Part shown: one piece after another, positions 1 through 12,248 of the stretch | Layout: each line of letters begins with the position of its first letter | Numbering within the stretch: position 1 is the stretch's first letter | From: Micromussa lordhowensis | Taxonomy: Eukaryota > Cnidaria > Anthozoa > Scleractinia > Lobophylliidae | NCBI GenBank assembly: GCA_964020085.1 | Contig: OZ026600.1 | Span: forward strand, 14,845,823 to 14,909,822 | Reading direction: 5' to 3' | Length of the DNA: 64,000 nucleotides | Program-made: the position numbers and the translations under genes | The notes under the pieces: model-generated | What the model was told of the DNA's origin: nothing | What the model saw: only the letters and a program-made list of their open reading frames with translations | Database searches by the model: none

Positions 1-290
1 CAACTCAACTACTCAGACAGTGCATACATTTAACACAGGTATCAAGGCGAACAGGTTTTCTAATAATATCAACAGCAGATGTTGAACTACAACTACAGTA
101 TACAGTATAAAACACATGAATAAAGGGGATAAGTTTCCAAAGAAACTGTGCTGCTGCGTCGGTGGGTAGTATTACAAGATAATTTGGTTTTATCAACTGA
201 GTTGATAATGTGAATTGGCCACAGTAAAGAGATTCGAAAGCTGACGTTTTGAGCGTTAGCCCTTCATCGGAGTGTGATTTGTTCTTCCCC
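1..290 (-). mobile_element. Penelope-type terminal repeat unit remnant (minus strand)
   Basis: Bases about 140-285 match, in reverse orientation, the unit at 17786-17995: the arm TTTTATCAACTGAGTTGATA, the block GAAGGGCTAACGCT and the CCACCGACGCAGCA stretch are shared. Only one arm of the foldback is present. The rest (1-140) may belong to the same element, but no reverse transcriptase domain is readable. It lies in the UBR7 intron that follows exon 7. Assignment to Penelope-like elements is inferred from the hammerhead-like core discussed at the other copy. Confidence 0.5.
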
Positions 291-601
291 TACAGGGCTG
301 ATGAGAGGGAACTGGTATCAAAAACTTTAATTGTTTGCTTAACAGCTGCTCACCCGTCTTTTTTCCACCTCCTAGAGTGAGAAGAGGGAGCAGGAAAAGA
401 GAGACACCATCAGATACACACAGCCACTGTCTAGACTGTTTTACTACATACAGCTGTAATATGCAGGTTGTATCATCAAGTATCATCTAGTATCAGACCT
501 CTCAGATGATTGACAAAGAAAACAGTACTATTTTCACTGTTTTATTTTGATTGAAAAATCTACGCTTGTAAGATAGCAGTGGTTCCTCTTATGAGCCTGT
601 A

Positions 602-785
602 ATAGGCCATTTCCAAGTTACTGCCTTGTGCCTCTGTTGCAAAATGAGTCCTCGTGCAAAACCTTTCATATGAAAATGAGTTTGATTTGCATGAAAATGA
701 ACCTGTAGGGAAGAGGAGACACATTTTCATATGAATGGTTTTGCACAAAGACTCAGAGACAAAAGGCAACTCGGATATGGCCTAT
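602..785. mobile_element. MITE with ~75-bp terminal inverted repeats
   Basis: Both ends read ATAGGCCAT inward, and the arms (about 602-677 and 725-785) are imperfect inverted copies that share GTGCAAAACC and TCATATGAAAATG. About 184 bp with no coding capacity. It sits 31 bases from the exon 7 donor of UBR7, so it is intronic and antisense-neutral. Superfamily unknown; no target-site duplication is clear. Confidence 0.7.
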
Positions 786-815
786 GGAGGAGATGAAACT
801 CAGCAGGACACTTAC

Positions 816-3800
816 CACCTCTGATTCTTTCTGCTGTTCACTTCCTTTAGCACTACAAGTTTTAGTGCCGTCTTCACTGTTGCTCGCTCGTGAGTTGCCT
901 TCATCTGAATCACTTGGCTTAACAACATCAATTTTGGTCTCTGTCTCTTGTTTAGAAACAGTTTGTTGGCTGGGGCCAATTGAAGACTGCTGTTGTGGTA
1001 CTGCTATACATAAAATTAAAAACAGAACACCTATAGATACGGCAAAACATGTAATGCTGTCTCCAAAAAATGTACAGTAAATAAAAAATGTGAAACACTG
1101 ACAGGGCTAAGCCTAACATGTACATATGTTGACCCTTAAACTTCCACAAGTGATAGACATTAATGCTACTTGTATCACTGCTTGCTTACACTGACTTGAA
1201 AAGAAACTGAAATTCCTATGGGGAGTGGTCAGTTAAGATATTTATTCATTTATTTTATCCATTTTTGACATGATTTTGTTTACCTGACAGACAGAGATAG
1301 GCTTGAATGAAACTGCATTTTGTCATACAGTCATCACAAATCATCTCTTGAAAGTCACCTCCAGGTGGCGGCAGATTCCCCAAGTGCTGCAAAACAAGAG
1401 CACAAAACAGTACATGTAATCATGGATATGTAGCATTCTTACAGTATATACAAGTAAGGTTGACACTGGAGACTCACTAATCTCTCTCAATATGAGCACT
1501 CCCCACTGAAAGATTTTTCAATGTTCTGTGTTTAGCAAAGCTCTCCCTCACAATGGAAAGTTCCCTAATGTAAAGGTATAATACACCTGTACGCTCAAAT
1601 TACTACCGAAATCACTAAACTGTTAGAACCCGGAAAAAACGATCCACCGCATTTGAATTTTGGGCTTGCTCACGTGATCATTTGGAGCGCCCAGATTGGT
1701 CACATGACATTTTCGCAGTTTTGGTTTGTGTTTCGCTCCGGTCATGGTTATTTACAAGTAAAGGTAAATTACGGCACAAATTTCCATAAATGTGTTAGGT
1801 GCACATATGTGTTGACAGGAATCAAGCGCGAAATCAAAAATAGCAAAGCAAATGCGTTGTCACTATAGGCAGATAGGGGTGGGTGGGTCATCAGTCTTTG
1901 AGCCCTTGGTAAGGGGTGGGTTGTTCAATTTTCAGCTACCCATGGGGATGGGTCCTCCTGTTTCATACCAGATTGGCACACATTTGACACAATCGACAAC
2001 AGAGGTAACTCATTCCAGTTCCAAAGGAAGGAAAAACTTTTCCGGCAGTGGCTGAAAAAGTACACTTGGCTGGTGTGCAATAGGGATGGCAATTTCATGT
2101 ATTGTAAAATCTGTATGAAAGCTAAGAAGTCTAACGAGCATAGAGTCCCAGGGCAGAAACGTTCAAAATACTGCACTCTTTCGACATGCTGGTCTTCAAG
2201 AACACCAAATGGCCAACTTGTATCTACATGCTATTTGTGTTCAAGGGTATGGGACACATCTTCTTGGGCCTGGCGCCTGACACATTTAAAATCTTCAACT
2301 TCAATATCAATCATTTTGACAGCAAACAGGTGACAACAATAGACACTGGCAATTAAGGGTCACTGTTGTGATGTACCACCAATTTTTCAGAACTGATATT
2401 TAATAAGGGTAAATGGAATTTGGTACAAGATTCCCTTGCATGATGTGGGCGAACATATGGTTTGGCAGGGCCCCCCAATCACTATGAAACTAGCTCTCAG
2501 CTCTCCTATTGTGGCCAAAAACCATTTTGCTTATGTTGTGTCATGTTATGTTACAGTCACATACAAAGGCTTTTTGTTCACAATCCACCCCTTCCTCTGG
2601 TAAGTACTAAGCAGTGGTCCTAGTCAAGACCCAAAGATGGAACCCATGCTCACCCTTGAGTGGTACCAGTCCTCACAGATAATACACTGAATCATTTCAT
2701 CTTCAATCTGCAAATAAGATCAAACAAATTTAATGTGTTAAATTACACATCAAATTGTTGTGTCCAGTTAATGTAATGATTTGATTTACCACCCCCCTTT
2801 CAATAACCACCCCCATTTCAAACAGTGTCCCCCTAATCCCCAGTAAAGTGTTTTTGTTAATAAGCAGACCTACATGTATTCCAAACAGGCTTTTAGCATC
2901 CAAAATATGCTATAGGGCCTAACAATTTATAAGACAACATATGGAAAATGAAATAATGTTCTTTAAAATAATGCCCCTTTTCAAACAAGCCCCCTTATAA
3001 TGTACACTGTAAGTGCCTCTACTTCTGTTTTTAATTAAAGTACCATCAGTCTTTCAGAGAGAAGAAAGAAATAATTCATGGTTTATCCCCCTTTAACATT
3101 ACTCACAACTGCTATTTCAATATGAGAACACAATTCCTTCCAGAGGTTTCAATACGGGCTGATAACAGGGGAATGACCATGAGGACAATTTTGCCCGACT
3201 GGTTTGACTACGTAGAGAAAACATCTCCTTGTACAGCAGTTCAATTCAAAATGTTTGGTCCAGTTGTGAAAACCAGCTGCCTTCCTCCTGAGCACTTAAA
3301 TGAAATCCCTGCTTTTAAACAAAAGATCTTATCTAAACAGAAGAAGAAGACAGCTTTTACATTAGCAAGAAGGTTTTACCTCATCTTCTAAATCAGGATA
3401 TGGTCTGTGGCAAGTACAATAAACTCCTCGGAAATTCTGATTATACTTGTTCATTGTGTTCTCTGCATCTTTTTGCTACAATGAGAATAATTTAAAACCT
3501 GGTTCAACAATTTTTTTGAACTATATCCGAGTTATACTGGGAAGAGTTCCTTGCCTCAAACACTTGTTGATATAAGCATGCACATATAAGCATAAAGACA
3601 AAATTGATTTATTCTAACTGACAAGGACAGTAGAAATGTCCGAAAGAAGAAAAATAGAAACAACTAGACATTAATTAAGAAATACCTTATTTCAACAATT
3701 TTATTGACTGAAGGGTCAGCAAGGTGCAACATGTTATATCTAAAAGAACTACACCAACCAATCTGTCTATCAAAGACAAGAATGTCAAAAAACTTACGGG

Positions 3801-5945
3801 GTATAACTTGCACTTGGGGTTCCCAAATTTCTTGTTTCCACAGTCACAACGAAAATTTCTGAGAAAGAATAAAAGCATTACAGAGAAACATACATCTGGT
3901 GATGATTGCAAAGGCTGCATAACAGGGCATCAAGTGATGGTCCTTACTAGTCTTATGTCTACCTACACAAGTGATGCCAAAGCTTGCTGTGCAAGAATTA
4001 ACTGGAGCTGTCATGCATAACAATGACTGAGATACATTGTAAGCAGTTTTGCGCATGTATAGTACACTGTAGGTGCTGGAATTCTTGTGGCCTGTATAGA
4101 ACATGTTAATGGCATGACCTGCTTGTATTTCTTTTGGTGAGAGTATCTAAGAGAAGTCTTTTAACACTCTTTTATACATGCTCCTTTCAAGCATCTCCAC
4201 ATTCGCTGTGCTAGAGATGCTTTTGCGACAGCGTTCAGGATTTACGACAATGCAGGGAACAAAAATCCCTCTGGGTATAAATCCAACTATTACTTTGTGA
4301 TATTGTCATGGAAACCTGAATGCTTAACGAGAAGAGGGAAATTAACCACTTAAAACCCCTAGAGTAATAGTCACCTTTTAGTGTAAAGCTCATAGAGCAC
4401 ATGTCCTTCATGGCAAGTCAGGGTGCAAGCTAAACATACCCCAGCGGGCTCTGCATCTGTTGGCGAACAAGTGCCACACGCATAAAGTGCCTGGCGCTTT
4501 ACATAACCCTGCAAAACACATACACTTACATGATTCCTCTTCTCTCAACTTGACGTTTTGCATGAATGACATTTTAATAGGGGCAACCCTAAAACACGGA
4601 ATCTGGAAACCAGAATCTGGGATCTAGAAAAGAGAATCCAGGATTCGGAATCCGGAAACCAGACTCCAGAAACTGGAATTCTGAATCTGGAATTATTGAA
4701 ATTAAGAATGACGACAGAAAAAAATTCACTTCAGCAAGGTCCAATAAATAAATATAGGGAAAAAAATGTTATTGTTGTTGTCAATTCTCTTTGTTTTCAG
4801 TTTCAACCACAAACTAAAAACATAACCATCAGCCTTGCTTCATAGTTATGTTTCTATTTTTGGCTGATCAGATCCTTCCTATACCAGCAGCATTTTCGTT
4901 TGCGGTCCGCTTGCATTGTTGCATTCAATTTCAATAATTCCGGATTCCCGTTTCCGAATTCAGGGTTTCAGGGTTGCCCTTTTAATAGCAGATTTATCAG
5001 TGTCAAGAAACTTGAAAAATGAAAAAGAATAACTTCTTCAACCCTGTCCACTCTAACATGTTTTTTTTTATGCCTATCATCCACACTACTGTGATTGAAG
5101 ATGCTCATAGTTTTCGTCAGACATGCACACAGTTAAAAATGCAGTCTTACGTGGAGACATTTGAAAATGGAAGAGTGGAAAAACTGAGGCTTTCAAAAAC
5201 AATGACTGCGCAGCACATGGGAAAGCAATGGCTGTGATGTTTCCACAAAAATGTCAAGCGTTTTTTGATATGCACATGACCACTGCTAAGAAAATTCTTA
5301 TGCATGTCCAGTTAGCCAACAAAAAGCATTTTAAACGGAGAAAAAATTGTAATGCACAAAAAAGTCCTGCAAAAGAAAACACCTCGTGCCACCAACCCCA
5401 TCTCCCACCCGCAAAATTATACAAATGGTCCACCCCCAGGCTGCGCTTTTTAAAATGATTTGTTTTTGCACTGAAAACGCATCAAAGGATTTATGTCCAA
5501 AATACCATTATTTTTAGTGTTCCCAGTCATGGTGTTTTTTTCTGGTATAAGTATATTTCCAAGATATTTTTCAAATTTACCCACCCCTTCTCAAAAGTCA
5601 AATGGTCCACCCCAGATCTTGCACCTTTAAATTATTTTTAGACACTGAATATTTAAATAACTTAGACTCGATTTGGCTGAAATCAAATAGACTGGAAATT
5701 AACTTGAATTATTTAAATAATAGGTCTTAAATTAAAGCGTAAGATCTAACAACCTATGCTTAAAATTAGCTAAAACAACTGTAAGCTCAGTTTAAATGAA
5801 TGGGAAATGAACTTACGGTGAGGTAAGTGCAATGTTGATCGTCACTGTCGCCCAAAACAGCTCTGGCCTCCTCTTCTAGTTGGTTATCTTCATGCAAAAC
5901 ATCCACCATCGACACCACTTCATCTTCAAGTACTCCAGCTTCCAT
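816..5945 (-). CDS. UBR7: UBR7-like UBR-box/PHD-finger E3 ubiquitin ligase, 5' part, spliced, truncated by window edge
   Basis: Seven minus-strand coding exons join in frame: 5945-5817, 4508-4375, 3858-3798, 3475-3380, 2707-2654, 1386-1284 and 1003-816, each with GT donors and AG acceptors, giving residues 1-255. I chose the ATG at 5945-5943 (MEAGVLEDE) because EVVSMVDVL and RAVLGDSDDQ then match the start of animal UBR7; an in-frame ATG 39 bases upstream is possible. Residues about 44-108 form the UBR box (ALYACGTC, VCLACTLTCHEGH, NFRCDCGNKKFGNPKCK). Residues about 126-185 form the C4HC3 PHD finger (VYCTCHRPYPD, IQCIICEDWYHSRHLG, EMICDDCM). Exon 7 codes a polar, Ser/Glu-rich linker. Family knowledge: UBR7 is a nuclear E3 ligase whose PHD finger is linked to histone H2B monoubiquitination. 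The C-terminal ~170 residues expected from the ~425-residue human protein lie left of base 1. Exon phases agree at every junction, so the call is firm; exact exon edges are inferred. Confidence 0.95.
1985..2230 (+). pseudogene. Transposase zinc-finger remnant (hAT-like)
   Basis: Plus-strand translation gives FQRKEKLFRQWLKKYTWLV followed by MYCKICMKAKKSNE, resembling the N-terminal CxxC zinc-finger region of hAT-type transposases and their domesticated relatives. The reading frame breaks near 2180, after STCWSS, and no catalytic domain follows. It lies in the UBR7 intron between exons 5 and 6, antisense to the gene. This is a dead fragment; the family assignment is from memory of the motif and moderate at best. 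Confidence 0.45.
4578..4984. mobile_element. Inverted-repeat element with internal GAATC-GGAAACC repeats
   Basis: The ends are inverted copies, GGGGCAACCCT at the left and AGGGTTGCCC at the right. Just inside the left end, 4597-4690 holds about eight degenerate repeats of a ~12-base unit (GAATCTGGAAACCA type), and matching GGATTCCCG...TTTCCGAATT lies near the right end. It lies in UBR7 intron 1 and is non-coding. Confidence 0.5.
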
Positions 5946-6120
5946 CTTTTCAGCGGTTTGTTGAAGATTCTTTCTCAAAAACACGAGGAATTAACACGAG
6001 AAAAGCTCATAAACGCTAAGAACAAAATGGCGGGAAACTTGGATTCGATTGCAGGTCACATGTTTACAAAAATAATCGTTACCAGGCTTCCTTGACCGGG
6101 CTCGTAAGATCTTTGGAGCA
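5946..6120 (-). promoter_or_regulatory. Probable UBR7 promoter/5'UTR with YY1-like motif
   Basis: Sequence just upstream of the UBR7 start. It holds AAAATGGCGGG at 6024-6034, which fits the YY1 core common near metazoan housekeeping promoters. No TATA box is evident. The transcription start is not determined, so this is inference from position and one motif. Confidence 0.35.
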
Positions 6121-6404
6121 GCCTGGGTACGTTTTGGAGATTATTTTTAAGATAACCACAGCTAACTCCAACTTTGGGATGACAAGGTTCCAGTTAGGTA
6201 AGCAGCAGAAGTTAGTCCCGGGGGACTCTGCTCATTTCATTAACCACTGAAAGAAAAGAAAAGCTTTGCATAGCGAAATCGAGAGTCAGAACTTGTTTAT
6301 TAAACGCGGCTGGCACCATGGTTGGACCACAACTGTGTTGCTCAAAATTGATTAACAAGTTCACTGAAGTATAAAAGGACAAGACCCAAATGTAAGGCAA
6401 CAAA

Positions 6405-6735
6405 CTGTACTTTACAAATGAATCTATGAAAGATCACATTTGTGAACTGCGAAGATGAAGATCTGAAGAAATGATTGATCGTCGCAGTTACGCACACAAC
6501 TTTAGCGGTTGCGAAATTAAAACCTGAAAAACTGTTGTGAATGTAACTGCGATGATCAATCATTTCTTCATATCTTTCTCCGCATTTCATTAATATGATC
6601 TTTCATATATTCATTCGTATTCTTCACCACCTACGGGTATGTTACGATCTCACAAAGTTGGCTTGATAGCTCACTTGTTAGCACTACAGCGGTATCACAG
6701 AAGTCGTGGGTTCGAATCCCGTTCAGGCCTGGCTT
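6405..6735 (+). mobile_element. Composite of tRNA-Thr-like SINE: inverted tail, tail, then tRNA head
   Basis: A SINE tail in reverse orientation (about 6405-6500, GAAAGATCACATTTGTGAACTG) faces a plus-strand tail (6539-6606, AACTGCGATGATCAATCATT to TTCATATATTCATT). That is followed directly by the 5' unit CTACGGGTATGTTACGA and a tRNA-like head at 6660-6729 with acceptor GGCTTGA / TCAGGCC and B box GGTTCGAATCC. The A box is damaged (TAGCTCACTTGTTAGC), so it is not a functional tRNA gene. Confidence 0.7.
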
Positions 6736-6887
6736 TAGTATAATTAATCAATTAATTTAAAATTAAACTTAATTAATTAATTTTTTTTAACATTTACGAG
6801 CATTTTTCAAATAAATCTTTAGGTGAATCTGGCTGAGCTGAGTCATATTCTATGGCTCTTTTTTTCTGTTTTCGGGATGTATTGCCA

Positions 6888-6921
<34 letters not shown>

Positions 6922-7070
6922 GAGAGTTTTCATTGGCTTAGCCATCATGGGCTATGAGCCATTATACCAAACTCTACAAACATTGTAAGCCGGTACGCGT
7001 GATTTTTTTGGGGCGTTTTTATTTTTATTTTAGTTTAGTTTTCTATATTTTGGGGGCGTTTTCAATAAAG

Positions 7071-7182
7071 CAATTATTCCACTCACGCTTGTTGGATATG
7101 AGATGATTATAGCCAACTCGACGCTATGCGCCTCGTTTGCTATCTATCATCTCATATCCAACGCGCGCTCATGAAATAATTG
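7071..7182. mobile_element. Foldback element with ~42-bp arms
   Basis: The left arm CAATTATTCCACTCACGCTT-GTTGGATATGAGATGAT is matched at the right by ATCATCTCATATCCAAC and a rightward AAATAATTG. The inner 17 bases of each arm are perfect. The short centre contains GACGCTATGCGCCTCGTT. No coding capacity. This is a MITE-like foldback. Confidence 0.65.
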
Positions 7183-10144
7183 TTAATTATTGTTTTATTT
7201 CCGGAGTAAGAAGGTTACCAAATCTCTAATGACTGGTAACTGAGATTAATAGCAATGCATCATTTGAGGATGAGAATTTGGAATGATTCATACTAATTGT
7301 TAAACTAGTTGTAAAGACTGATATTTGCTCTCTAACTAAATCAATAAGCCAGTTTGATGTCCAACTGATGATCTGTGTTAATTTGAAATATTTACATACA
7401 CCTGACATGTGAATACAAATGAGGGAATTTCTTTCAATCCTGCTTTGTTCTACTAATTTTGAAGTTCAGAGTCCGCATTGTTTTAATCCAAGGTGCATCC
7501 AAATTAATAACAAGGGAGGATTTACAAATGATAGAAGTTACTAGTCTCAACCGGTGAAATACATTGAACACGTAGTAATCAACAAATACAGACAAAAAGG
7601 GAACATCACGCTGTTTCGAACAAAGAATTCACAGAGCAGTTCCTTTGATGTCATTCAGAGCAAATGAGTTCAGCCATTTCTGATATATTAAAAATACAAC
7701 TTGACCCTAAGGCGATGAGAAATAAAACGAAAATTACTTATTCATGCTCAACCTCGATGCGATTCCTACATATTGTTTTGTTCCCTTATCTTTCAGGCGA
7801 AGTAAAATCTCGTACATCGGAAACACGGTCAAATAGCTTGTTGTATTAATTGTACTGAATTCTACTGTTTTCATTGCTATATTCAGTTTACCATCCGGCA
7901 CGGACTCATTCCGTGTTTACTCAAACAAGATTGAGCAGCTTCCAAGTGCTTGCAAAATTTCCAAGAGTACGGTATCAGGTACGTGAACTGGCAAATCTTT
8001 TATTTTCTGTCTTTTTTATGTGACTGGTGAACCGAAAATGGGTTTTCATTTGCCGTCGTGAATTCCTGATTTTAATATGGCCAAGAGGTGGACTTGACCA
8101 TGCATGCGTGGGAAGTGTTAAAAAGTAAACTTCTCATTTGAAAATAGAAATTGCGACCAATTTAAAACATCAATTGTTTTCCTGTGTAAAACCCGAGAGA
8201 GAGTGTTTCAGGGATACATTAAGTATGTTTGTCCTTTAATCCCATGAAGCCAGTGAATGTCTTAGTACAACGAATCCACAGCATTGCTGTTTTGTCGCAC
8301 TAAACTGAGAAAAATTGATATTCCCGATTTTGTAATTAAAATTTAAAATTCTCAGTTAGTATTGTGATTATTATTGGGTAGGTCTCTTTACGGAGAGCAA
8401 GCTAGTGATCCGCTAAAAACATAAGAATGCCATATATTGGATACCTCTTTATAAGTAAACACTTAAACAGAACGAAAAATACATATTTTTTATGTATATA
8501 CTCTAAAATATGTTAGTCTGCCGTGTGTCCTATATATTTGTAATCTGCGAGATCATTGACACTCAGTGAATACAAGCTTAAGATTTCTTCGTTCAGCGCG
8601 CACTTGTCATTTTCAAAACATCTCAGTGGGTTACCGAGTTTTGCCTTCATCATTTATCCTTTGATTCAATCGAACTAACCGAACTATACAACGCCTCATT
8701 TTCTGTGGGTATAGTTGCTATAGTTCCTGCATTGAATTGTTATTATTTATATTTTAGCTACGATTTTTGAGTCCACTACCACGAGTGTAGCAGGATAAAA
8801 AGTATTTTACAAATGATGAATTCTTCAATAACAGCCACATAAACTAAGAATGATAAATGCGAGACTTTTACTTTTACCGTGCAATGTTAATTATGTTAAA
8901 ACAGGCTACACATTTCTTACTCAATCACAACAGAGGTTGCCAGCTGTTTTCAATAATTACACTGAACAAAAATTATTTTGGCTTCGGTTGATAACACCTT
9001 ACCTCAGTCAACCTAGATTACTCTGGATATCATAAATATCAAAGTTAAAAGCTCATATAATATTATTTTGACATACATTATACATTAATTCACCTCACGT
9101 TAATGGCTTAAGGTTGCTTTTTACCTTAATAACATGTTTTGTAGATTTCAGTTGAAAAGTTAACTTAAAACTAAGTCTTGCACTGGGTGTGTATATCGGC
9201 GGGTGTACACAGACCATTACCTTCGAGAGGACAGCTGGGGAATAAATAGCCTTGTGATACATCAGTATTATTACTGAGAGGACAAATAATTAAAATAAAC
9301 CAATCAGTCACAAGACTTGGTGATGTTCCCACAGTGCTTGTGGAAAAACATGTCAGTAATAAATCATGATCTAACTCTGATATTCTTCCAGTACGGCTAT
9401 TGGGCTTAGTCATTGAAAAGTATAAAGAAAAGAACAAGACAACTTCACAAACCAAAGTAGTATGAGACAAAAACCTAAATTTGTGAGAGCCGTAGCCGGT
9501 GTCTAGATCTTTACACAAATGTCCGGATACCGAGATATGAACAGAAAATATTAAGATATTTAGACAATTTACTGAGGGATATAAGCAATAGTCTCCATTT
9601 GGCGCGAAAACATGCTCAGCTATTTATCCGCGGACCATATCTGTTCTGAGACGCGAACAGTTTTACGAGAGAGAAGCTCAACAAAAACTGTGAGCTTTGA
9701 GGGCACTATGAGTGAAATCATCTGTTGTTTTCGTTCGTCTCCTGAGTCGTACGTAGCTGCCGCGTGGCGTGTTTAACACTGGCGAAATGACGAAATGGCA
9801 CTACGATTAGTCTAAATAGCGCTCAGTTTAGCCTAAATATCACTGACTTGAAGGTGGCTAGCTCTCAATAATTGTTTGGGTTATCTGTATCCCATATTAT
9901 TTAAGTGTCATTTCTCCATTTGGCCTTTCATTGTTTTAAACACGCACGCTGACGAGCGGACGCTGCGCTGTTTGGTCCGTGAAGGTGATTTTATTTGTTA
10001 CGGTTTCGTTCACCGGCACACTTTTCTCGACGAGAGACGCCATTGTTGTAAACAATAGATCATTTTCACTGTCACGCGATGAAAGATACATAAAAAAACA
10101 TTCAGTAGATTATTAAATCAAGAAATTGTGCTGTTATAGGAGAT

Positions 10145-10615
10145 AAATGAAGAATACACTTAGGTGTGTGCGTTTTTCCAAACTCGAGACACCTTCGAAA
10201 TGTTTTGCGCAAATTTGCAAGCCTAGTATGGAGAAGCTATGGTGGTTTAGCTCCGTGGTACACCAACATGGCGGCTGGAAAATAGTAACACCTGGAACTA
10301 TCTTGGTGATGGATCATCAGTACTGAGCAAGCAAACATTCACGTCAGCACTTTTCCTGCTACTTAACTTCTAAAAAGGCTAACAATCTTGAGATAAGTAT
10401 ATTTTCGACAAACGCCTTAGTAGCTTCATGTCACGCACCGCCATAGCTGAATAATTCAAAATGCGCTGGTTTGCAAACGAAGCAAGCTATTGAGCTGAAA
10501 CGTAGTCAGTAGAGATAATATTAGCACTTCTTGTGTCTGATGAGGACAAAAACTTTGGTGGCTCTTTAGTTTTGAATTTTAGAACATAATGACGTCATGT
10601 GAAAATGATCAAGAG
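10145..10615. repeat. Diverged interspersed repeat, copy 1
   Basis: This shares ordered blocks with 16690-17215: GTGTGCGTTTTTC, CAAATTTGCAAG...TATGGAGA, CACCAACATGGCGGC, CACGCA and ATGACGTCA-GTGAAAA. The two are old copies of one dispersed sequence in the same orientation. Nothing coding is readable in either copy. Confidence 0.55.
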
Positions 10616-11865
10616 CAAATCAGTTTTTGCGTTGCCTAGCGACCTTGGAGCCAATCATTTTCAAGTAATTTTGCCCTCTGGTGAAGGGAAATTTTGAAAA
10701 ATTTTAACAAATTTCCTTTGTCTCGGCCAATGAGAGTTCAAAAATGTTGCCCTCTATGTTATAAAATTGGTTACCTTATCGCAAACGAAACATTGTGGGT
10801 AAGAAAAAATACTCATATGCAAGTTGCAAAAAACCTGCTTTGGGGAAAATGCGCAGAATCCTTCCTTGTAAGTGGACCCCTACAATAACAATAACAATAA
10901 CTCCGCAATTAAAATCCACCCAGCAGCCTAAGTTTCATAATGCGCTCTATACTTATGATCATCTATTTCAGTTATATTAGTTCAGACGCAAATTACATGG
11001 AGCATGTGAGAAACGTCAGATACTGAAATATCCTCATAACGCAATTCTCAAATTGAAACTCTATTTGTCTAGCTAAACAAATGTCCCCAATTAGAACTCT
11101 CAAATAGCGCTTCTATACTTATGCTTTGTCTCATCAATCGTAATTTATTTTAACCGCGTTTTGATGAGACGAAATATCACGCAAACCGAAAACAGAGAAG
11201 TTTTCGAACAACCAGTGTTCTGTTGACATTCTCATCACTCAAAACAGATGCGGATTCCACTATTGGCGAGTTGTGCGAAATGTTTCCAAATCGTACGTGT
11301 TTATTCGTTTTATTTAAACACTGTCGATCAATGGTGTCGATCATGGTGTCGCAGTCTTGTCAGTTTTTTGACACATGCAGTCAATGTTCCACTTCAGTGG
11401 GCGCGATGTAATCACTTGCTTAATTTATACACGAAGCACACTGGACTCGATTTTCCCTCATATGTTAGGCCTACAGGCTGCAATGCGTGAGTTTGACCTC
11501 AAGGCACGTCTACCAAGCTAACTAGGTCTAACTAATCGCAATATTCCAGACTTCCGTTTCAATTTGGAAAGGAAATGTTGCTGGGTCCGTCAAGCACACA
11601 GAGTATCAGGTACATGTCGTTTGATCTGTTGTATTACAAACACGTTCAAAGTTGTTGCAAAAAAGGTCTGCATTTTTTTGTTAACTTCATGCTGAAGTCG
11701 AACTGTTTCGGTCATGCTTAGATTTAATTTTTTCTGCTCATAAGAACAGATAGCGTGTATGGAAACGAGCAAAAGATATAGTATGTGGTATAAACTATTA
11801 ATAAATTATGATAATTCTTCTTTCAGTGAACGCTTAAATTTGATTTAAGTCTTTTCTACGGCTGG

Positions 11866-12248
11866 GGTAAAACGCCGAACGCCGAATGAACTGTTTGCTT
11901 GCGGTTAGTTTCACTCATGTCTGCTTGCGCTAGTTTTTATTTGTCAAGGACAGCACATATGGTCCGGGGCCCGTTTCTCGAAAGCCCCAGAAACTTTTCG
12001 GGCCTGTAAAGCCATTTTTTTTTTACGGAGAAGTGTATAGGCCTGAAATTTCTTTTGTGAAGAGAACCTCTGTTTATGTTAATAATACGTGAATAAAACA
12101 GCTCTGTAATCATAAGCTTCGAGATTTTGTTATGGCTTTCCGGGTGCGAAAACTTTTCGGGACCTTCGAGAAACGAAGAGTGAAACTAACCGCAAGCAAA
12201 CAGTGCATTCGGAGTTCGTGGTTTTGCGTTCGGTATTCGGCATGTTAC
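11866..12248. mobile_element. Inverted-repeat element (~380 bp) with ~50-bp arms
   Basis: Left bases AACTGTTTGCTTGCGGTTAG (11889-11908) recur inverted as CTAACCGCAAGCAAACAGTG near 12186-12205. The arms extend outward through GCCGAAC/GTTCGG and inward through CGTTTCTCGAAAG...ACTTTTCGGG. The 120-codon plus-strand frame starting in the right arm at 12132 is therefore not taken as a gene. It looks like a MITE. Confidence 0.65.

Noticed and set aside
9171..9518. 115-codon minus-strand frame
   Set aside because: No recognisable domain, no supporting splice context, no neighbouring exons.
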